A stretch of 64,000 bases of DNA from Flavobacterium akiainvivens (GCF_001278115.1 NZ_LIYD01000005.1:2178653-2242652), one strand, 5' to 3'; shown: positions 18,790 through 28,381, counted from the first letter of the stretch. Notes: generated from the letters alone by a model not told the origin. Program-made: numbers and translations.

Positions 18790-19563
18790 TTACAGTTTCT
18801 TGGCTTCATTCCAAAACACATCCATTTCAGCCAGTGTCATATCCGCCAGTGATTTACCCATCTCTGCCGCCTTGCCCTCAAGATAGGTAAAACGCTTAAT
18901 AAACTTCTTGTTGGTGCGCTCTAAGGCATCCTCCGGGTTTATATTCAAAAAACGAGCGTAGTTTATCATACTGAACAGCACATCGCCAAACTCGCCTTCT
19001 ATCTTCTCGGTATCGCCTTTATCAACCTCTTCCTTAAACTCAGCCAGTTCTTCCTGAACTTTGTCCCATACCTGTTCCGGTTCTTCCCAGTCAAAACCCA
19101 CACCTTTGGCCTTATCCTGAATTCTGCTGGCCTTAACCAGTGCCGGCAGGCTCTTGGGCACACCTTCCAGAACGCTTTTCTTGCCTTCCTTAAGCTTTAG
19201 CTTTTCCCAGTTTTGTTTAACCTGTTCTTCATTTTCTACCACAACATCGCCATAAATGTGCGGGTGGCGGTGTATCAGCTTATCACAGATGCTGTTAGCC
19301 ACATCGGCAATATCAAAATCACCGGTTTCACTGCCTATTTTAGCGTAAAATACAATATGCAGCAGTATATCGCCCAGCTCTTTCTTTATTTCCTGTAAGT
19401 CGTTATCTAAAATGGCATCACCCAGCTCGTAGGTTTCCTCAATGGTAAGGTGGCGCAGGCTTTGCAGCGTTTGCTTTTTGTCCCACGGGCATTTTTCACG
19501 CAGGTCGTCCATAATATCAAGCAGGCGGTTAAAGGCATCAAGCTGTTGCTGGCGGGTGTTCAT
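18790..19563 (-). CDS. mazG: Nucleoside triphosphate pyrophosphohydrolase MazG
   Basis: 257 residues, full length for a two-domain all-alpha NTP pyrophosphohydrolase that sanitises the nucleotide pool. The first domain shows CPWDKKQTLQSLRHLTIEE and ELGDILLHIVFYAKIG with the EExxE/DxxxH-type metal residues. The second has VQEELAEFKEE and EGEFGDVLFSMINYAR. It lies in a minus-strand cluster with DUF5606 and def genes, an arrangement I know from other Flavobacteriaceae. Confidence 0.93.
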   Translation of the reverse strand: MNTRQQQLDAFNRLLDIMDDLREKCPWDKKQTLQSLRHLTIEETYELGDAILDNDLQEIKKELGDILLHIVFYAKIGSETGDFDIADVANSICDKLIHRHPHIYGDVVVENEEQVKQNWEKLKLKEGKKSVLEGVPKSLPALVKASRIQDKAKGVGFDWEEPEQVWDKVQEELAEFKEEVDKGDTEKIEGEFGDVLFSMINYARFLNINPEDALERTNKKFIKRFTYLEGKAAEMGKSLADMTLAEMDVFWNEAKKL

Positions 19564-19613
19564 GGCAGTAAAATTTTGGTGTAAAAGTAGAGAAAAACCT
19601 GCTATTAAACACT

Positions 19614-20084
19614 TTATTTAAATATAGAAAGTTCCTTAAGCACCTGTGAGGAAACAGGGCATTCGGCTAAAAGCCTTATCTTTTCATCCCTTGAGAAAAA
19701 ATTGGGTATATACCTAAATTCAGATTGGTTAGTCAATGCGATTTTACCACTATTATATTTCACCCAAAATTCAGCATACGCCCCTGTTAAGTAATGAACA
19801 CCCCCATAGCAATCTCTTTTCTCTAACGGAATATCCCTGCTTGTATCAAAGTTAGAAGTTATGGTTTCAACGCCCTCATACACTACAAAACAAAAATTTA
19901 CATAACTACCCTCATGACCATTAAACACTTCATCCCCAGGATAATTAATATTGTCATCGCCTTTTTCCATTACAATAAGATTGGCAGCCGGAATAATTAA
20001 CGTATGATCAAGAAGAACAACATTTCCTAATGTTACTTCAGCAAAATTAGCCCGGGAAATATTATGGGAGATGTGTGTAATCAT
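19614..20084 (-). CDS. Hypothetical protein, orphan
   Basis: I do not recognise this protein. ATG at 20084 gives 156 residues (MITHISHNISRANF). A longer frame from GTG near 20132 would start inside a terminator hairpin and is rejected. No signal peptide or membrane helix; the sequence is beta-rich with a single YGGVHYLTGAYAEFWVKY core. The codon choice looks more AT-rich than in the flanking mazG and DUF5606 genes. It sits inside a conserved housekeeping cluster, so recent insertion is possible. Confidence 0.65.
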   Translation of the reverse strand: MITHISHNISRANFAEVTLGNVVLLDHTLIIPAANLIVMEKGDDNINYPGDEVFNGHEGSYVNFCFVVYEGVETITSNFDTSRDIPLEKRDCYGGVHYLTGAYAEFWVKYNSGKIALTNQSEFRYIPNFFSRDEKIRLLAECPVSSQVLKELSIFK

Positions 20085-20101
20085 ACTTTTACTTTTATCC
20101 A

Positions 20102-20143
20102 AAAATAAAAAATCCTGCCGCTTGAACACCAACGGCAGGATTT
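20102..20143 (-). terminator. Terminator of the DUF5606 gene
   Basis: Perfect 11 bp stem (20110-20120 with 20133-20143) with a 12-base loop. In the minus direction it is followed by a T-rich run. Confidence 0.85.
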
Positions 20144-20168
20144 AATTATAAACTAAGTGTAGACTAAA

Positions 20169-20615
20169 TTATTCTTCGGTCTTAGCCTCTTCGGCCGGGG
20201 CTTCTTCAGCCTGTACAGCCGCAACAGGTTCATCTTTGGTTACAAAACCTTTTGGCTGCAAAAGGTTGTACCAGTTAAGTATTTTTTTGATGTCGCTGGC
20301 ATATACCCTGTCTTCATCAAAATTTGGTAATACCTCACGAAAATACGATTCAAGCTTGGCATTGTCTTCTTTGTGAGACAGCGCAGGGCCGTTATCTTCT
20401 TTAGTGGCAATAGCGCGGAAAACCTCTGCAAGGCGCACTTCGCCGTCATAGGCATATACCGATATTTCTGAAAGCAGGCTTACATTGCTCCTTAAGCCCA
20501 CAGTAACTTTTTTTCCATCTAAAAGCGATTCAGCCACAAAGCCCGTCCTGGTTTGCAGCTTTAGCTCATATAGTCCCGGTTTTCCGGAAATAGCTAATAT
20601 TTTCTCGATGCTCAT
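20169..20615 (-). CDS. DUF5606 family protein
   Basis: 148 residues from ATG 20615 (MSIEKILAISGKPGLYELK), the conserved start of this family; 19 upstream in-frame residues are ignored. The first ~100 residues are conserved and beta-rich (GFVAESLLDGKKVTVGLRSNV; LLSEISVYAYDGEVRL). The C-terminal tail is Ala/Glu-rich and probably disordered. Function is unknown. It lies 60 bp downstream of peptide deformylase in the same direction. Confidence 0.82.
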   Translation of the reverse strand: MSIEKILAISGKPGLYELKLQTRTGFVAESLLDGKKVTVGLRSNVSLLSEISVYAYDGEVRLAEVFRAIATKEDNGPALSHKEDNAKLESYFREVLPNFDEDRVYASDIKKILNWYNLLQPKGFVTKDEPVAAVQAEEAPAEEAKTEE

Positions 20616-20675
20616 TATTCTCTTGGTTTTTAATAAGGATGGCAAATATCTAATCTTTGCCTTTAAAATCAAAAA

Positions 20676-21263
20676 TTATCTGCCTTTTTTGGCAACAAAT
20701 TTCATTTTATAATCCGGCCTTGTTTTGCCTTCCATAATATTCTGAAGCCTTTTCTGGATAAGGCGTTTTTTAAGCGGCGAAAGCCTGTCTGTAAACAAAA
20801 TGCCCTCAATATGGTCATACTCATGCTGTATAACCCTGGCTATCAAACCATCATATACATCAGTATGCTTATTAAACTCCTCATCATAATATTCTATGGT
20901 AATGCGCTCGTGGCGGTAAACGTCTTCACGCACTTCCGGAATACTAAGGCAGCCTTCGTTAAAGCCCCACTCCTCGCCTTCTTCCTTAACAATAACGGGG
21001 TTTATAAATGCCTTTCTAAAATCGGCAAGCTGTGCCTGCTCTTCTTTAGTAAGGTCTTCATCTTCGCTAAACGGCTTGGTATCTATAACAAACAGGCGAA
21101 TGGCAAGCCCTACCTGCGGGGCAGCAAGGCCCACACCATAAGCATTATACATGGTTTCATACATATCGGCCACAATTTGCTTCAGGTTAGGGTAATCCTG
21201 CGGTATATCAATACCTTTTTTCCTCAGCACCGGGTCGCCATAGGCTACAATGGGTAGTATCAT
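20676..21263 (-). CDS. def: Peptide deformylase
   Basis: 195 residues from ATG 21263 (MILPIVAYGDPVLRKKGID). It removes the N-formyl group from nascent proteins. All three motifs are present: GVGLAAPQVG (about 43-52), EGCLSIP with the metal-binding Cys, and QHEYDHIEGILF with the HExxH metal site. An 18-residue upstream extension is probably untranslated. A possible minus-strand -7 box (TATTTTTG) lies at 21315-21322. Confidence 0.95.
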   Translation of the reverse strand: MILPIVAYGDPVLRKKGIDIPQDYPNLKQIVADMYETMYNAYGVGLAAPQVGLAIRLFVIDTKPFSEDEDLTKEEQAQLADFRKAFINPVIVKEEGEEWGFNEGCLSIPEVREDVYRHERITIEYYDEEFNKHTDVYDGLIARVIQHEYDHIEGILFTDRLSPLKKRLIQKRLQNIMEGKTRPDYKMKFVAKKGR

Positions 21264-21413
21264 AATCTTTTTCTTTAAAAACCAGCAGGTTGCAATAGCA
21301 CCCGCTGCAAGCCGCAAAAATAGTAAATAAAATCCATTATCCTACCCCTGATTCAAATGCTAAATTTTTGTGAGAATTGCCCCAACATTTAGGTTACCAA
21401 ACCCACCATTGAT

Positions 21414-21421
21414 TACCTTTG
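21414..21421 (+). promoter_or_regulatory. Promoter -7 box of the FUSC gene
   Basis: TACCTTTG matches TAnnTTTG; the -33 side is weak (TTA near 21396). The box includes the TTG that would be the first possible start codon, so translation must begin at ATG 21437. Confidence 0.55.
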
Positions 21422-21436
21422 CAGCCAACACAAGCC

Positions 21437-23659
21437 ATGATAGATAAAGTAAGGGATTTTATAGACAACGCTAACTTTACCCGTGCAGTAATTGTAACGG
21501 TATCAGGCTTTTTACCCGTATTTATAGGTACGCAGCTTGGCTATTTTGATATAGGCTTTGCCATAGCCCTGGGCGCTTTTTTAACCTACCCGGCCGATAT
21601 TCCCAGTAATATTGTGCACCGCGCCAAGGGGCTGCTGGTTGCTACCTCTATAGTTACTGCCTGCACGCTGCTGGTAAACCTGCTCTCGACAGTACCGTGG
21701 CTGTTTTATCCGGGCGTGGTGGCACTGGTTTTCCTTATTTCCATGCTTTCGGTTTACGGGCAGCGCGCCACCATGATATCGTTTGGTGCGCTTATTGCCG
21801 TAGCGCTGGGCACCGGGCACATACACAGCGGCCTTGAAATTTTTACCTACTGCGCCTTAATACTTGGCGGTGGCCTTTTTTACACCCTTGTAAGCCTTAC
21901 ATTCAACTTTCTGAGCCCGCACCGGTATACCGAGCTTGAACTGGCAAACTGCCTTAAGCTTACCGCAAAATACATGAAACTGCGCGGCGACCTGTGGAAC
22001 GCCGGTGCCGACCGTACTGCTATTATTGAACAACAGCTTAACCTGCAGGTAGAAATTAACCTGGCACACGAAAACCTGCGCGAGGTACTAATACGCAACC
22101 GGGCCAACACGGGCAACTCTAACCGCAGCAGGCGCATGCTTATGATGTTTATTTCCCTGATGGAAATACTGGAGCTTGCCCTATCTACATCTTTTGACCA
22201 CAGCAGCCTGCACGAAAAGTTTGGAGCACACAGTAAGGTACTCAACACTTACCAAAACCTTGCCTATAACCTGGGTTCATCGCTTAAGCGTATTGGCAAA
22301 AGCATTGCCAAACGGAAAACCTATACTGCCAAGCACAACCTTATGGCCGACCTTGAAGCTGTTGAAAACGCCATAAATGAATATGAGCAGCGTTTAGGTA
22401 CCGAAGCTGCCGCAGAAGGCGTGTGGATGCTTAAAAACATGCTGCACTATGCCGAGAAGCAAATTGAAAAGATAAAGGTTATTGAGCGTGCATTAACGGT
22501 TACTTCTTTATCTAAAGAACTGAATAAAAAACGCACCAGCGACCTTGACAAATTCATTCAGCCTGATTATTACCCGCTTAAAACCCTGTTTGAAAACCTT
22601 ACATTTTCATCTACCATCTTCAGGCACTCGCTAAGGCTGGCGCTTACTATAGCGCTTGGGCTTGCGGTAGGCAGCTTTTCAGATGTGCAAAATGTATACT
22701 GGATACTGCTTACCATAATTGTTATTATGCGCCCCGGTTACGGGCTTACCAAGCAGCGCTCATACCACCGCATTGCCGGCACGGTGCTGGGCGGTATTAT
22801 AGCCTTTGCCATACTTAGCCTTGTGCACCATCATGTAATAATAGGCACGCTTGCTGTGGTGTGTATGCTGCTGGGCTTTACCTTTACCGCCATAAACTAC
22901 TGGATAGGCGCTACGTTTGTAACCATGTATGTGGTTTTCCTGTATTCGTTGCTTACACCAAATATTGAAGACGTTATACAGTACCGTATACTCGATACAG
23001 CTATAGGGGCCATATTAGCTTTCATCAGCAATTATTTCTTCTGGCCATCGTGGGAGTTTTTAAACCAGCCCGTTTTCATAAAAAAATCTATTGAAGCCAA
23101 CCGCAATTACCTGGCTGAAATAACCGCCTACTACAACCACAAGGGCGATGTAACTACCTCTTACCGCCTGGCGCGAAAAAATGCCATGGTAGAGCTGGGC
23201 AACCTTATGAGCAGCTACCAGCGCATGGTGCAGGAGCCCAAAAGCAAGCAAAAACAACTGCAAATGGTGTACAAGCTGGCGGTGTTAAACCACACATTAC
23301 TATCAGCATTGGCATCGCTGGGCACTTATATCCAAAACCATAAAACTTATAAGGCATCAGAGGCTTTTAATGTGGTGGTAAAAGCCGTTACAGCAAACCT
23401 TGACCACGCCATAGCCATTTTAAACCTCGATATACAAGCCGGTGAAGCACTTACCGCCAATAATGAAGAACTGGCAGTGCGTTTTACCGAGCTTAAAAAC
23501 ATTCGCGCTGGCGAACTACGTGAAATTCATGTTGATAACGAACAGGAATTCCGCCTAAGGATGGAGGAAGCCCACCTTGTTATTGAGCAGCTTATATGGC
23601 TTAACAGCCTTTCGGAAAATATTGTAAAAGCCGTTAAAGCGCTTGATTTAAAGCATTAA
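21437..23659 (+). CDS. FUSC family membrane transporter
   Basis: 740 residues from ATG 21437. The layout is that of YccS/YhfK-type fusaric-acid-resistance-like proteins. An N-terminal block of about six membrane helices (residues ~15-150) is followed by a ~230-residue cytoplasmic helical region. A second membrane block follows (~390-510; FSDVQNVYWILLTIIVIMRPGYGLTKQRSYHR is the family signature), then a C-terminal cytoplasmic domain. These proteins are proposed to export aromatic acids or similar compounds; the substrate here is unknown. Confidence 0.88.
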   Translation: MIDKVRDFIDNANFTRAVIVTVSGFLPVFIGTQLGYFDIGFAIALGAFLTYPADIPSNIVHRAKGLLVATSIVTACTLLVNLLSTVPWLFYPGVVALVFLISMLSVYGQRATMISFGALIAVALGTGHIHSGLEIFTYCALILGGGLFYTLVSLTFNFLSPHRYTELELANCLKLTAKYMKLRGDLWNAGADRTAIIEQQLNLQVEINLAHENLREVLIRNRANTGNSNRSRRMLMMFISLMEILELALSTSFDHSSLHEKFGAHSKVLNTYQNLAYNLGSSLKRIGKSIAKRKTYTAKHNLMADLEAVENAINEYEQRLGTEAAAEGVWMLKNMLHYAEKQIEKIKVIERALTVTSLSKELNKKRTSDLDKFIQPDYYPLKTLFENLTFSSTIFRHSLRLALTIALGLAVGSFSDVQNVYWILLTIIVIMRPGYGLTKQRSYHRIAGTVLGGIIAFAILSLVHHHVIIGTLAVVCMLLGFTFTAINYWIGATFVTMYVVFLYSLLTPNIEDVIQYRILDTAIGAILAFISNYFFWPSWEFLNQPVFIKKSIEANRNYLAEITAYYNHKGDVTTSYRLARKNAMVELGNLMSSYQRMVQEPKSKQKQLQMVYKLAVLNHTLLSALASLGTYIQNHKTYKASEAFNVVVKAVTANLDHAIAILNLDIQAGEALTANNEELAVRFTELKNIRAGELREIHVDNEQEFRLRMEEAHLVIEQLIWLNSLSENIVKAVKALDLKH

Positions 23660-23660
23660 A

Positions 23661-23692
23661 AAAGCCTGAAGTACTTCAGGCTTTTATTTTAT
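23661..23692. terminator. Bidirectional terminator
   Basis: Perfect 11 bp stem AAAGCCTGAAG / CTTCAGGCTTT with a 2-base loop and T-rich flank, between the convergent FUSC and DUF4369 genes. Confidence 0.85.
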
Positions 23693-23695
23693 ATT

Positions 23696-24457
23696 CTATT
23701 TTGCGGAAGGTACTGCTGGTTCTTTACCAACAACCGGGTCGTTTTTCTTTCTGAACTCAATAAGCTTCGCAAGCTGCTTGCCATATAATGACGATTTCAT
23801 TTTTGGCGTAAGCTTCTCGTCTATCATCAGCAAATACTTAAGGTTAATGTTAGGAATTTCTGCCACGCCCAGGTAAGGCGCAATTTCTTTATCGGCGTGG
23901 TTAACAGCAAAGTTGGCCGCAGCAAGGTACATGCTTACCATATTGCGGTCTATTTTTTTAGCCAGGCTGTCAGACTTTGCCTTATTTTTCTTGATATCAG
24001 CCTCATACTGCTCTTTAATCAGGTCAAGTTTCCTGTCGTTAAGGCGTTTTTTGTGGGTAAGGTATTCTTCCCAAAGCTTTTGGTTTTCAGATGCCGTAAC
24101 CTTTGCATTGGCATAAAAACCCTCGAGCGTGGTTTCTATTTTAATATCGCCGGGCTCGGCAAATACCTGTAGCTTATTATCTAATGAATTAGTGCTAACC
24201 CTGTCTATAAATAGGTACAGCATTTCGGGCGAATCAAGCTTTAAATGGCTCTCAAATGCCGAATTACCGTTAATGGTAATAGTATCTATAACCGTATAAG
24301 CCGAATCATTTTCACGGGCCAGGTACAGCTTGCCCTGCTTAAAGCCTTTTACATTTCCTGTAATGTGCACGTTAGTGCCTGCCGGTGCGGCTTCTTCCTT
24401 TTTTTCGCACGATGCCAGTACCAGCACAGCTGCAACGGCAAGGAGTAGTTTTTTCAT
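23696..24457 (-). CDS. DUF4369-domain lipoprotein
   Basis: 253 residues from ATG 24457. A lipoprotein signal peptide (MKKLLLAVAAVLVLASC) places it on a membrane. The next ~110 residues match the DUF4369 domain found at the N terminus of Bacteroidota thioredoxin-like proteins (NVHITGNVKGFKQGKLYL; VIDTITINGNSAFESHL). The C-terminal half is Lys-rich and helical and lacks a CxxC thioredoxin site. Upstream in-frame codons overlap another gene's terminator and are excluded. Confidence 0.8.
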   Translation of the reverse strand: MKKLLLAVAAVLVLASCEKKEEAAPAGTNVHITGNVKGFKQGKLYLARENDSAYTVIDTITINGNSAFESHLKLDSPEMLYLFIDRVSTNSLDNKLQVFAEPGDIKIETTLEGFYANAKVTASENQKLWEEYLTHKKRLNDRKLDLIKEQYEADIKKNKAKSDSLAKKIDRNMVSMYLAAANFAVNHADKEIAPYLGVAEIPNINLKYLLMIDEKLTPKMKSSLYGKQLAKLIEFRKKNDPVVGKEPAVPSAK

Positions 24458-24517
24458 TATATCGTTTTCTAAAAATCGGTGCAAAGTAATAAAAATTATC
24501 CTTAGCCAACGCAGGCA

Positions 24518-24550
24518 AATAAAAAAAGGGTTGCATTGCTGCAACCCTTT
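24518..24550 (-). terminator. Terminator of the M61 peptidase gene
   Basis: Perfect 11 bp stem (24525-24535 with 24540-24550), loop TTGC, and a minus-strand T7 run. Confidence 0.88.
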
Positions 24551-24569
24551 GTATAGTATTGTGTAACAA

Positions 24570-26405
24570 TTAGCCTTTAAGCCATGCTTCACGCAGCTTA
24601 GCTTTAGCTGCATCGGTACCCGGTGTGTAAGCCTCAACCGTCATGGTTGGTATGGTTACTTTACCTTTAGCCTCGGCTTCTTTGCCATCGCGCAGGTATT
24701 TTATAGTAATGTCATCGCCTTCTTTCCATTGGCTGGCTGCCTCAAGCAGGTCATATACGTTTTCATAGCCATATTCTGTACCATTAGCAGCAAGCAGCAC
24801 ATCGCCTTGCTTAAGCCCAAGTGTTTCAAAGAATTTGTTACCTGTAACATCTGTAAGAAATATTTTCATATCCTTGTTTATGTTGATGTAAGCTTCCCTT
24901 TCACCTTTAATAAACGGATGCCCCGGTGCGGTAGTACTTGCTTTTACCACGCCCATTTTAGCAAAATACTCTTCATAGTTTATAGGGGTATTACCCGCCA
25001 CATACTTATTAAGGAATTCGCCCACAGCAGGATAGCTAAGCGATGTTACCTTAGCAAAAAGTTCGCTGTCGTTAAACGGCTTGTTATCGCCATACTCAGA
25101 GCCCAGCTTGCGCATAAGGCTAAGTATACCTTCTTTACCGCCGCTGCTTTCCCTCATTTGTATATCAATACACATGGCTATAAGCGCACCTTTTTCATAT
25201 ACGTTTGCATACTGGTCTTTATAAGGTGCTTCAAGCACGTTGCGGCTCATTTGCGTAAACGGCATAGTGTCGTTATAGTTTTTGGCATTGTTGATTTTAG
25301 TAGCCAAACGCTGGTAAAACTCCTCCTCAGTTATAAGCCCCTGGTTAATTTGGAACAGGTTAGCAAAGTACTCAGTTATACCTTCATACATCCACAGGTG
25401 CTCACTCATTTTAGGGTTGTTGAAATCAAAGAACTGGATTTCTTTAGAGTGCACGGTAAGCGGTGTTACAATATGGAAGAATTCGTGAGATACCACGTCT
25501 TTAAGGGTAGACTTAAGATAGTCAGCCTCCATTTGCTCCGGCATAACCACTGTAGTGCTTGTAGGGTGCTCAAGCGCACCAAAGCCCTGTGCATCATCCT
25601 GGGCAACAGTACTTAAGTAAAGTAGTATACAGTATTTTTTTGTAGCATTTGTGGGGCCTAAAAATTTCTTCTGGGCACGCATCATGGTTTCCATCTCAGG
25701 GGTAATATCAGCTGCCTTTATTTTTCCTGACGGCGAAAATACACTGATAACAATTTCCATATCATCTACCTTAAAGGTAGTATAATCAGGCTTGCTGTAC
25801 ATTATTGGGTGATCTACAAGCTCTGCATAACGCTTGGTTTTAAAAACATCTACCGTATTGCTCTTATCAATATCCGTCATAGATGTAGCCGCCCAAAGGT
25901 CAGCCGGGTGTGTAATGGTTACTTCATACGGGCTTTCTACAGCGCCTTCAAAGTATCCTACAAACCCATGTGTATTAAGCATGAAGTTTTTACCTGCAAT
26001 AATGTTAGTACCCGCCGGCGAAAACACTTTATCTTCTTTACCGGCTTCGCCATCAAACGTATCGTTAACCCAGTAGGTTACCTTAGCCAGCTTTTTAGCA
26101 CCTGCTATTTTCCATGAGTTAAGGTCATCATGCGTTACGGTAAGTTCTTTACCTTTAGCATCATACGCCTTAAAGCCCTCTATATACTGGCCATAATTAT
26201 CGGCACTATATGTTCCGGGAACGGTTTTAGGTATAAAAAAGGTAACATTATCAGTCTTAAAAGGCTGTGGTGTAACGGTTACCATTACTTTATCATCCTT
26301 TACATTTACAAGGTCTATAGCAACCTTTACGTCATTGCCTTTGTTAGCATGTGCAAAGCTGGCCATACTAAGAGCAAGTGCCAGCGTGCAGATAAATTTC
26401 TTCAT
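24570..26405 (-). CDS. M61 family metallopeptidase (glycyl aminopeptidase-like) with PDZ domain
   Basis: 611 residues with a signal peptide (MKKFICTLALALSMASFAHA). The peptidase core holds the zinc motif HEFFH around residues 307-311 and the third ligand in WMYEGITEYFANLF. The N-terminal ~200 residues are the beta-rich M61 domain. A PDZ domain near the C terminus (GLKQGDVLLAANGTEYG) probably binds the substrate. It probably trims peptides in the periplasm. Flanked by its own terminator. Confidence 0.9.
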   Translation of the reverse strand: MKKFICTLALALSMASFAHANKGNDVKVAIDLVNVKDDKVMVTVTPQPFKTDNVTFFIPKTVPGTYSADNYGQYIEGFKAYDAKGKELTVTHDDLNSWKIAGAKKLAKVTYWVNDTFDGEAGKEDKVFSPAGTNIIAGKNFMLNTHGFVGYFEGAVESPYEVTITHPADLWAATSMTDIDKSNTVDVFKTKRYAELVDHPIMYSKPDYTTFKVDDMEIVISVFSPSGKIKAADITPEMETMMRAQKKFLGPTNATKKYCILLYLSTVAQDDAQGFGALEHPTSTTVVMPEQMEADYLKSTLKDVVSHEFFHIVTPLTVHSKEIQFFDFNNPKMSEHLWMYEGITEYFANLFQINQGLITEEEFYQRLATKINNAKNYNDTMPFTQMSRNVLEAPYKDQYANVYEKGALIAMCIDIQMRESSGGKEGILSLMRKLGSEYGDNKPFNDSELFAKVTSLSYPAVGEFLNKYVAGNTPINYEEYFAKMGVVKASTTAPGHPFIKGEREAYININKDMKIFLTDVTGNKFFETLGLKQGDVLLAANGTEYGYENVYDLLEAASQWKEGDDITIKYLRDGKEAEAKGKVTIPTMTVEAYTPGTDAAKAKLREAWLKG

Positions 26406-26478
26406 ATAAGTTTACGTTTTTTAAATAAGTCGATTAGGTTAGCAAATTGTTACAGTCAATAGTTTAAAGATAAGAAAA

Positions 26479-26904
26479 TCAGCTCTTTTTGCGCGGAACA
26501 AATTCAATATCAGGATTTATTTTTTGCAGATGGTTAACGAAAGCCTTCTTTTCTTTTGGCGATATCATAACGCTGTCAAACCGGTTAAAGTATACTTCAA
26601 GCCTGTCCAGTGATGCCGCCGGGGCACTAAGCGGGCTGCGGGTCTCGGCAATTTTTCTTATGCTTTTTATCCTTATGGTTTTGTTGTAGAAAACACCGCT
26701 CTTTACATTAAGACTCTCATCATCAACCGTATACATTGTTTTAAAAAGGGTAAAAACAACCCACAGGGTCACCACAATCAGCACCAGCATACCGTATATC
26801 GAAACCGGTTCAAAAAAAGCCAAAACTATTTGTGGCACAAGCAAAACAGCCAGTATTAAAGCCGTTTCCCAGCCTACCCTGCTTTTATAGACTGTTTTGT
26901 CCAT
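26479..26904 (-). CDS. PH-domain-like membrane protein
   Basis: 141 residues. Two hydrophobic segments near residues 13-30 and 36-55 are followed by a bacterial PH-like domain (YTVDDESLNVKSGVFYNKTI and RIKSIRKIAETRSPLSAPAA). This is the DUF1200/YdbT-like pattern. Its role is unknown; some members influence membrane stress resistance. It begins 1 bp after the hydrolase stop, so the pair is an operon. Confidence 0.75.
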   Translation of the reverse strand: MDKTVYKSRVGWETALILAVLLVPQIVLAFFEPVSIYGMLVLIVVTLWVVFTLFKTMYTVDDESLNVKSGVFYNKTIRIKSIRKIAETRSPLSAPAASLDRLEVYFNRFDSVMISPKEKKAFVNHLQKINPDIEFVPRKKS

Positions 26905-26905
26905 A

Positions 26906-28306
26906 TTACTTAACCTGCACCTTAATCCAGTTTAGTATTTCGGTAAGGGCTGCCGGCGCAAAAGTCTCTTCAATTTGCCCATATTCAGAAAGTGAGCCCG
27001 TAGTACTGGTTTGGAACAGGTGGTTAAGGCCCGGCATTTCTTTAGTAATTACCTTTTTATTACCACTTTTTTCGCCTGCGCGTTTTACAGCGTCAAGGTT
27101 GGCTTTGGCCGCCACCTGAACATCATTAGTACCGTTAAGTGCTAATATGGGGCATTTTACCTTTTCCAGATACTGGCCCGGCTGGCTTTTTATAAACTGC
27201 ACATACCAGGCAGATGTAAGCTCACCAATCTGTAAATCAATATACTGAGACACTTCAGCTTCAGGAATACCTTTACTCACAAACAATGGTTTAAGGTCGG
27301 TTAAAAACACATTCCTCAGCTTGGTTTTCATTTCTTCCTTGCTAACAGGCTCTTTTATAATAGTATATACCTTCCTGTTTATAGCACCCAGCTTGGTAAG
27401 CTCTTCCTCGGGCATACCATCAGCCTTGCCCATAAGGTAGTTTTGAAGCACCATAAGCTCATCTCCGGGAATGGCCGCACCCGCCAGCATTACTATAAAC
27501 GCAACACTTTCAGGCTGGTAAGAAGCCACCATAGCCGCAATTGTACCGCCTTCGCTATGGCCAATAAGGCCTATCTTTTTGGTGTTTATCTCTTTACGCG
27601 TTTTTAAATACTCAAAAGCTGCTTGTGTATCGGTAGCCAGGTTTTGTGTGGTAGCACCCACAAACTGCCCTTTAGATGCCGCAGTACCGCGGTCATCATA
27701 CCTAAGCACCGCTATACCATTGCGTGTAAGGTAATCAGCCAGCACAAGGAAAGGCTTGTGGCCAAATATCTCCTCATTCCTGTCCTGGGCACCACTGCCG
27801 GTAATAAGCACTACAGCAGGATAGTTAGCACCGCCCTGCTTGGGCAGGGTAAGCGTTCCGGCAAGGGTTATGCCATCTTTAGGGTTTGTAAAGGTTACTT
27901 CCTCTTCATAATACGGGTAAGGCTTGGCCGGTTCCTGTGGGCGTTTTGCTTTTTGCACCTTTATTTCCTCCCTGCCTAAATCAAGCGGAAGCTGGTGCCC
28001 GTTTTGAGCAAAAGTCCCTTTAAACCCCTGTCCGTCAAAGGTTCCACGATAGTCAATTGATGCGTCGGGAATGGCAAAAGCAAGTATATTTTCTTCAAAA
28101 AGCACCATTTTTACCGGTATGCCTATAGCATTCTGGTCCGGGCTGTCCATGGTGGCGGTATAGCCGTTATCAATCTTTGTAAGGTTTATGGAAAGGCGCA
28201 GTTTACCGCCCGGCAAAACAAGCTGGCCGTGCCATGGGCCACTAATATCCTGTGAAAATGAAGCTATTGCAAGTAGCAGCAACAGTAGTGAAAGCAGTTT
28301 TTTCAT
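26906..28306 (-). CDS. Secreted alpha/beta hydrolase
   Basis: 466 residues from ATG 28306 (a TTG one codon earlier is also possible). Signal peptide MKKLLSLLLLLLAIASFSQ. The N-terminal ~120 residues form a beta domain. The hydrolase fold follows, with the oxyanion region LITGSGAQDRNEE, the nucleophile GHSEGG, an acidic residue near LALNGTNDVQV, and the C-terminal His in MPGLNHLFQ. The pattern matches prolyl-oligopeptidase-like esterases/peptidases of Bacteroidota; the substrate is unknown. Confidence 0.87.
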   Translation of the reverse strand: MKKLLSLLLLLLAIASFSQDISGPWHGQLVLPGGKLRLSINLTKIDNGYTATMDSPDQNAIGIPVKMVLFEENILAFAIPDASIDYRGTFDGQGFKGTFAQNGHQLPLDLGREEIKVQKAKRPQEPAKPYPYYEEEVTFTNPKDGITLAGTLTLPKQGGANYPAVVLITGSGAQDRNEEIFGHKPFLVLADYLTRNGIAVLRYDDRGTAASKGQFVGATTQNLATDTQAAFEYLKTRKEINTKKIGLIGHSEGGTIAAMVASYQPESVAFIVMLAGAAIPGDELMVLQNYLMGKADGMPEEELTKLGAINRKVYTIIKEPVSKEEMKTKLRNVFLTDLKPLFVSKGIPEAEVSQYIDLQIGELTSAWYVQFIKSQPGQYLEKVKCPILALNGTNDVQVAAKANLDAVKRAGEKSGNKKVITKEMPGLNHLFQTSTTGSLSEYGQIEETFAPAALTEILNWIKVQVK

Positions 28307-28353
28307 CAAAAAAAATTTCCCTAAAGATAACGCAAACCCAATAAATACGGCAC

Positions 28354-28376
28354 AAAAAAACCTCCCAGGTGGGAGG
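28354..28376 (-). terminator. Terminator of the DUF2805 gene
   Basis: Stem CCTCCCA / TGGGAGG (28361-28367 with 28370-28376) with a minus-strand T7 run, lying 5 bp past the stop at 28382. Confidence 0.75.
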
Positions 28377-28381
28377 CTACA

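Noticed and set aside
20085-20132. Longer N terminus (GTG) for the orphan gene at 19614
   Set aside because: The codons lie inside the terminator hairpin of the DUF5606 gene.
21419-21436. TTG start for the FUSC protein
   Set aside because: The TTG is part of the promoter -7 box, so it is not transcribed.
24458-24637. 60-residue N-terminal extension of the DUF4369 lipoprotein
   Set aside because: It overlaps the terminator of the M61 gene and would bury the lipoprotein signal peptide.
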